This document shows positions 33,119-37,164 of a stretch of DNA of 37,164 nucleotides, piece after piece. The translations under genes were made by a program, and so were the position numbers. The stretch spans positions 1 through 37,164 of the forward strand of contig WQTQ01000228.1 in NCBI GenBank assembly GCA_009786175.1. The letters are read 5' to 3'. The notes under the pieces were generated by a model. That model had not been told where the DNA came from, ran no database searches, and saw nothing but the letters and a program-made list of their open reading frames with translations. Source of the stretch: Bacillota bacterium. GTDB lineage: Bacteria; Bacillota_A; Clostridia; Lachnospirales; WQUN01. Position 1 is the stretch's first letter, and each line of letters begins with the position of its first letter.

Positions 33119-34146
33119 ACAACAGAGAATTTTTTGCTTCTAACAAATATGGCATGATGTGCCATTGGGGGCTTTACAGCCTGCTTGGCGGCGAATGGAA
33201 CGGTAAAATTGTAGGCAACTATGCGGAATGGATTCAGGCCCATTTTGCCATACCCAATGCCCAGTACCATAAGCTTGCAAGTGCCTTTAACCCGGTGTTC
33301 TTTAACCCGGACCAGTGGATGAAGCTTGCCAAAGACTGCGGAATGACGTACTTCGTAGTTACATCAAAGCATCACGACGGTTTTGCTTTATTCCATTCAA
33401 AGGCCGATAAATTTAACGTGGTAGACTCCACCCCATACAAGTGTGACATTATTGCCCAGCTTGCGGAAGCTTGTTACAAGCACGGTATCAAACTGGGGCT
33501 GTATTACTCCCAAGAGCTGGACTGGGCGCACCCCCATGGCGGCGGTTACACAAACCCGGACCCCTGCGACGGCGTTACCTGGGAAAATTCCTGGGATTTC
33601 CCGGACAAATCAAAAAAAGATTTTGGTATCTGCTTCGAAGAAAAAATTAAGCCTCAGGTAAAAGAAATTTTGTCAAACTATGGCGATATTTTTCTGATAT
33701 GGTTTGATACACCTCATACAATAAGCCCCAAACAGAGCTTGGAGCTTAACCACCTTGTAAAGGAGCTTCAGCCGGACTGCCTTATAAACTCCCGCATAGG
33801 CAACGGCGATTACGACTATGTATCACTTCACGACAATGAAATACCGCCCGAAGCACCACCTGAAGGACTGGACAAAAACAGCGGTGACATGAACGCCCTT
33901 GGAGGGTACAAATATTCCCCATACGGTCTTTACGAAACCCCGGCCACGCTTAACCATTCCTGGGGCATAAAGTACTCTGACCAGGATTGGAAAACCCCGG
34001 ATCAAATTCTGGAACTCAAGCGGCACCTTAACAGCAAAGGAGTTAACTACTTGCTGAACATCGGCCCGGATTCCATGGGCCGCATCCCGGTAAAGTCTGT
34101 TGATGCACTGCTTGGTGCGGCGCGGTTAGAAGGACGAATGATGTAG
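33115..34146 (+). CDS. Alpha-L-fucosidase, GH29
   Basis: GH29 enzymes release alpha-L-fucose by a retaining mechanism. The 343-residue protein is the catalytic TIM barrel only: KYGMMCHWGLYSLLGGEW, VVTSKHHDGFALFHSK, GIKLGLYYSQELDW, and IFLIWFDTP, whose Asp is the expected nucleophile. YLLNIGPDSMGRIP is the standard end of the barrel. The usual C-terminal beta domain is missing. There is no signal peptide. The ATG overlaps the stop of the oxidoreductase, so the two are made together. Released fucose could feed L-fucose isomerase. Confidence 0.94.
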   Translation: MNNREFFASNKYGMMCHWGLYSLLGGEWNGKIVGNYAEWIQAHFAIPNAQYHKLASAFNPVFFNPDQWMKLAKDCGMTYFVVTSKHHDGFALFHSKADKFNVVDSTPYKCDIIAQLAEACYKHGIKLGLYYSQELDWAHPHGGGYTNPDPCDGVTWENSWDFPDKSKKDFGICFEEKIKPQVKEILSNYGDIFLIWFDTPHTISPKQSLELNHLVKELQPDCLINSRIGNGDYDYVSLHDNEIPPEAPPEGLDKNSGDMNALGGYKYSPYGLYETPATLNHSWGIKYSDQDWKTPDQILELKRHLNSKGVNYLLNIGPDSMGRIPVKSVDALLGAARLEGRMM

Positions 34147-34160
34147 CTGAAGCTATACAA

Positions 34161-34203
34161 ATAAAAAGGACAGGTTCGTAATGTGAGCGAAACCTGTCCT
34201 TAC
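34161..34203 (-). terminator. Intrinsic terminator after the antitoxin gene
   Basis: A 13-bp stem with one bulge (34166-34178 with 34188-34201) is followed on the minus strand by TTTTTAT. It begins directly after the antitoxin stop codon. It may also end the convergent fucosidase transcript, although on that strand the T run is poor. Confidence 0.8.
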
Positions 34204-34419
34204 TTATATGTCTTCGCGGCCAATAGAATCAAAATCCGAAGGAATTGTAATTTTGCCTTTAAGAAACCCGATGCGAGGGCGCGGCGGTTGTTTTGTGATA
34301 GGGCTTACAGTTATAAGGGGCTTACCGGCCTTGGCAATTATAAATGGCTCGCCGGAGGCCGCTTTTTCAACAAGGGCGGAAAAGTGGGTTTTTGCTTCAT
34401 GGATATTGTACTGCTTCAT
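34204..34419 (-). CDS. Phd/YefM-type antitoxin without an adjacent toxin
   Basis: This 71-residue protein has the Phd/YefM N-terminal DNA-binding fold (MKQYNIHEAKTHFSALVEKAASGEPFII, then AKAGKPLITVSPI) and a short C-terminal tail that would normally wrap a toxin. No PIN, RelE or Doc toxin gene follows: the terminator starts at the stop codon, and the plus strand holds the fucosidase gene. AGGAGATGAG is the ribosome binding site. It may be a solitary repressor or a remnant of a toxin-antitoxin pair. Confidence 0.9.
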   Translation of the reverse strand: MKQYNIHEAKTHFSALVEKAASGEPFIIAKAGKPLITVSPITKQPPRPRIGFLKGKITIPSDFDSIGREDI

Positions 34420-34437
34420 ATACAGCTCATCTCCTAA

Positions 34438-34449
34438 ACTAAATTTAGT
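34438..34449. promoter_or_regulatory. Candidate antitoxin operator
   Basis: The perfect 12-bp palindrome ACTAAATTTAGT lies between the antitoxin -10 box and its start codon and overlaps the expected transcription start, the usual place for self-repression by Phd/YefM proteins. Confidence 0.6.
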
Positions 34450-34455
34450 AGACTA

Positions 34456-34484
34456 AGTTTATTGTCATTGCAAAAAGTTGTCAA
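34456..34484 (-). promoter_or_regulatory. Sigma-A promoter of the antitoxin gene
   Basis: The minus strand has TTGACA (34479-34484), a 17-base spacer and TAAACT (34456-34461), predicting a start near 34449. Confidence 0.8.
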
Positions 34485-34511
34485 TGACATTTTCATGTCA
34501 CCCGGGCATTT

Positions 34512-34525
34512 CATATGTACATATG
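34512..34525. repeat. Palindrome CATATGTACATATG
   Basis: A 14-bp perfect palindrome lies ~86 bases upstream of the phosphodiester glycosidase start. Twelve of its bases are shared with the palindrome at 10284-10295. Confidence 0.5.
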
Positions 34526-34528
34526 GGC

Positions 34529-34556
34529 AAAATTACTTTATGATTATACATACAAT
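34529..34556 (+). promoter_or_regulatory. Candidate sigma-E-like promoter of the phosphodiester glycosidase gene
   Basis: AAAATT (34529-34534), a 14-base spacer and CATACAAT (34549-34556) fit the mother-cell sigma-E consensus with one mismatch in the -35. It lies 54 bases upstream of the start. The region is A/T-rich, so this is tentative. Confidence 0.4.
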
Positions 34557-34610
34557 TTTCTACGAAACGGTCTTAGATTTTCTCAAAAAACAGAAAGAAG
34601 GGTATTTTCA

Positions 34611-37164
34611 ATGTTTAAAGGGCTTTTATTTTTTTGCGCGTTCGTGTTGTCACTGGCGGCATTCACCCAAACTACTTACGGAATGGATATATTGTTTGAA
34701 CATAGGACAGAATACCAGCCATCTCGGGGGGTTACATTCCAACGCAGCAGGATGATGACAGAGAACGGTATGCTTGATGTTCATGTTATAAGAGTGGATT
34801 TGGACGAGCCGTATATCCAAATTGCACCTGTAACAAGCGATGCGGGTATTGGCCGTAAAGAGACAACATCTAATTTACTGCGCAATGCGGGTGCCGTAGC
34901 CGGTATAAACGCAGACTTCTTTGGTCTGGTGGGGGCCTACTCTGTCCATTTTGGGCCATTGGCGTGGGATGGTCAGCTTTTGGGGGTAAGTACTTACACA
35001 AACCACAGGTATAATCAGTTTGCTACATTTTTCATGGATATGGACAACAACCCGTTTTTCAATTACATCCGTCACGACATTCGTTTTTACAACAATGGCA
35101 GAAGCAATGTAGAAATAAGTACCTACAACAATATTGGCCACACATTAGATTGGGCCATAGTTGTAGACCGCTTGGCCATGTATGACACGTCCGAGCTAAA
35201 CCGCCGTTTTGATAACTTGATAAAAATAGTTGTAGACGGCAATTCACTAATCCACATTTCGGAACCCGGCGAGACAGTACAAATCCCGCGGCACGGCTAT
35301 GTTGTGGTACTGCCCGAGCGTATGGCTTACCGTGTGGAGCGTTTCCGTGTTGGCGACATTACGCGCCTGGTGCGCACAAATAATATGCAAATAGATTATT
35401 CCGGCATACAGATGGCAATTGGCGGCGGCGGGCTTATCCTTTCCAATGGGGAAGTGGTAAACGACCGCGGCATTGCCCCGGCAGGGCGTCACCCCCGTTC
35501 TGCGGTGGGTGTAAGCCGTGACGGACGCCATTTGATTCTTATGACAGTAGACGGCCGTACCCATTCCGTAGGCGCGACCCATGCGGAAATGGCTTTTCTT
35601 TTGCGTCGCTATGGGGCCCACGATGCCATGCATTTTGACGGCGGTGGCTCTACCACCCTTGTAACAAGCAGCCGCGGCCAAAACCTTACTGTGGCAAACA
35701 CTGTTTCCGACGGCAGCGAGCGGCGCGTTGTAAACGCGCTGGGGGTTTTCAACCGCGCGCCAAAGGGCGAAATGGTAAATCTAGTATTGGAAATGGGGGT
35801 TACCCGCGCAATAACCGGCTTCCCCGTTGACGGGCAAATTTTTGGAGAAGACGAATTTGGGAACCGTGTCCCTGTAAACATGAATGACGTAACATTTGTA
35901 GTAGAAGACGAGAGCAGAGGATACTGGCGGAATGGCAGATTTACCCCACTTCGCACAGGCAGGCATACACTGGAAGTGCAATACGGCGATTTCCGTGCGG
36001 TACAAACAATATTCGCCTACGCGCTGGCAGAGTTGCAGCCGGTTAGGCCGTCGATATTCATGTTCCAAGGGCAAACTACCCCTGTGCGGTTTATCGGCGT
36101 TTCCACAAGCGGTGCTACAATGCCTGTACCGGCGGTAGAGCGCAAACGCGTTTACCCAACAACGCTGGGACATTTTGTGGACTACGAATTTGTGGCCACA
36201 GGCTTTGGGAATGGCTACATTGCTGCCAGGATAGGCGAGAGCAGCGTGTTTTTCCCTATAACCGTTGCCGGTTCGCCCCGTTCAATTGATATGCACAGCG
36301 GTCGTATTGCTCCGCTGTCCGCCCCTGCGGAAACCGTCGTAAACGTAAGCACGGTAGACTCTAACAACAGGCGTCTTGTCCGTTTGGACTATACCTTTGT
36401 ACCAAGCGACCGTACCCAGGCAGCTTACGTCTCCTTTAACCCGCCGTTGGAAATACCCGGCGACCCTGTCGGTCTTCGCCTGCAGGTGCATGGTGACGGC
36501 TCCGGCCATTGGTTACGGGGCCGTGTGCAAGACGCAGAGGGGCGAAACCACATCATAGATTTTAGCCGCAACGCCGACGTGTATGGCTGGCTTACCGTAA
36601 TTGCCAACCTGCCAAATGCGCCGGGGCCTTTCACAATAGACCAAATTTACATGGTTTCCCTAAATTCTTACGAAACCACTTATCACCGCGTATTCTTCTA
36701 CGGCTTACAGGCTATGTACGCCCCAACAAACGAAGTGGAAATACCGCGGGGCTCCCGCTTCCGTGACCCAATCCGGGCAGAATCGGGCTTTACAGGCGTG
36801 CAAGGCGGCAATTTCTACAGGTTCTATTTGCCCACTCCCGGCTCGGAAGTAAGATATTCCAGGTCTGTGGAAGGTGAATTTGCCGTAGTTACGATAACAG
36901 CTTACGAGGGCGGTATTTTTGCCGCAGACAGCCGCCAATGGGGACGCTTTATGCGTGACATCCGCGGGCTGGACATGGAATATGTAGTAATTTTGATGGA
37001 CGCCAACCCGCTTAACTTTGACCAGCGTATGGAATTTGAACTGTTCCACCTTGCCCTGCAGGAATTGTACGAAGAAGGTCGTACGGTGTTTGTTGTAAGT
37101 GCCACAGGTGCGGCAGGCGCGGGAGTGGTACTAACCATGCGTGACGGCATACGTTATATTGATT
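34611..37164 (+). CDS. Secreted phosphodiester glycosidase (NAGPA/DUF2233 domain), 3' truncated by window edge
   Basis: The visible 851 codons start at 34611 with AGAAGGG upstream and have no stop. Residues 1-~24 are a signal peptide. Residues ~45-385 form the NAGPA domain, which cleaves phosphodiester-linked sugars: GINADFFGL, AVGVSRDGRHLILMTVDGR, and the hallmark DGGGSTTLV starting at Asp343. Two or more beta-rich domains follow, including one near residues 600-700 that looks like a carbohydrate-binding module. The last ~80 residues (VVILMDANPLNFDQRMEFELFHLAL, then VFVVSATG) look like part of a metallophosphatase-like domain. It probably acts on cell-envelope glycopolymers. A sigma-E-like promoter would suggest sporulation, but this is weak. 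Confidence 0.9.
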   Translation, partial: MFKGLLFFCAFVLSLAAFTQTTYGMDILFEHRTEYQPSRGVTFQRSRMMTENGMLDVHVIRVDLDEPYIQIAPVTSDAGIGRKETTSNLLRNAGAVAGINADFFGLVGAYSVHFGPLAWDGQLLGVSTYTNHRYNQFATFFMDMDNNPFFNYIRHDIRFYNNGRSNVEISTYNNIGHTLDWAIVVDRLAMYDTSELNRRFDNLIKIVVDGNSLIHISEPGETVQIPRHGYVVVLPERMAYRVERFRVGDITRLVRTNNMQIDYSGIQMAIGGGGLILSNGEVVNDRGIAPAGRHPRSAVGVSRDGRHLILMTVDGRTHSVGATHAEMAFLLRRYGAHDAMHFDGGGSTTLVTSSRGQNLTVANTVSDGSERRVVNALGVFNRAPKGEMVNLVLEMGVTRAITGFPVDGQIFGEDEFGNRVPVNMNDVTFVVEDESRGYWRNGRFTPLRTGRHTLEVQYGDFRAVQTIFAYALAELQPVRPSIFMFQGQTTPVRFIGVSTSGATMPVPAVERKRVYPTTLGHFVDYEFVATGFGNGYIAARIGESSVFFPITVAGSPRSIDMHSGRIAPLSAPAETVVNVSTVDSNNRRLVRLDYTFVPSDRTQAAYVSFNPPLEIPGDPVGLRLQVHGDGSGHWLRGRVQDAEGRNHIIDFSRNADVYGWLTVIANLPNAPGPFTIDQIYMVSLNSYETTYHRVFFYGLQAMYAPTNEVEIPRGSRFRDPIRAESGFTGVQGGNFYRFYLPTPGSEVRYSRSVEGEFAVVTITAYEGGIFAADSRQWGRFMRDIRGLDMEYVVILMDANPLNFDQRMEFELFHLALQELYEEGRTVFVVSATGAAGAGVVLTMRDGIRYID

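Noticed and set aside
1..37164. CRISPR arrays or tRNA genes
   Set aside because: No regularly spaced direct repeats or tRNA-like TTCGA arms with cloverleaf pairing were found on either strand.

Overview
The window is about 37 kb from a low-to-mid G+C, spore-forming Firmicute, most likely an anaerobic Clostridia (Lachnospirales-like) member. The evidence is a long SRP RNA with an Alu domain, a pro-sigma-K gene, a Prp protease paired with an N-terminally extended L27, and Bacillota-type AGGAGG ribosome binding sites throughout. A species cannot be named from the sequence. No tRNA, rRNA or CRISPR array was found.

Left edge (1-3.6 kb). The first ~1.5 kb is the end of a 'skin'-like element. It carries a large serine recombinase (SpoIVCA type) that abuts the 5' half of sigK on the opposite strand. 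The sigK reading frame loses homology after codon 109, at the CIEN position where skin elements split sigK in Bacillus and several Clostridia. Upstream of sigK on the minus strand are an acidic single-pass membrane protein, a Nudix hydrolase, the 271-nt SRP RNA with a textbook sigma-A promoter, and a Fe/Mn superoxide dismutase with a sigma-K-like promoter.

3.8-11 kb. A DUF2975 membrane protein with a YozG-type HTH partner and a DUF4173-like membrane protein come first. Next is the rplU-prp-rpmA ribosomal operon, with a candidate L21 leader and a terminator. Then come a Nif3-like protein, serine hydroxymethyltransferase, a pair of half-size TauE/SafE permeases with a small new 56-aa gene, and a TepA/ClpP-like protein.

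11-20 kb. A minus-strand glucuronate-type cluster runs uxuA, ABC ATPase, ABC permease, uxuB, then an orphan pilin-like protein. It is followed by a flavin-reductase-like protein and SelO. On the plus strand are a tiny leader ORF, a DUF421 protein and an SDR epimerase.

20.2-21.5 kb is a decayed stretch. It holds C-terminal fragments of DUF402, an ABC ATPase, an ABC-2 permease with a frameshift and an unknown protein, plus a 105-nt imperfect hairpin.

21.5-34.1 kb is mostly carbohydrate and envelope metabolism: a SagB-type nitroreductase lipoprotein, L-fucose isomerase, a membrane protein and an S41 protease lipoprotein on the minus strand. On the plus strand are an acetyl-xylan-esterase-like hydrolase, an unusual N-domain-GNAT fusion, GH78 alpha-L-rhamnosidase, a Gfo/Idh/MocA oxidoreductase and GH29 alpha-L-fucosidase. 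The GH78 and GH29 enzymes lack signal peptides, so imported rhamnose-, fucose- and uronate-containing oligosaccharides are probably taken apart in the cytoplasm.

34.2-37.2 kb. An orphan Phd/YefM antitoxin with its own operator is followed by a long secreted phosphodiester glycosidase that runs off the right edge.

Two signals run beyond single genes. The first is the split sigK. The second is a G/C-capped palindrome, CCCCCTGATATCAGGGGG, found in four intergenic spots, always 5' of a gene start, with one copy opened by a central duplication.
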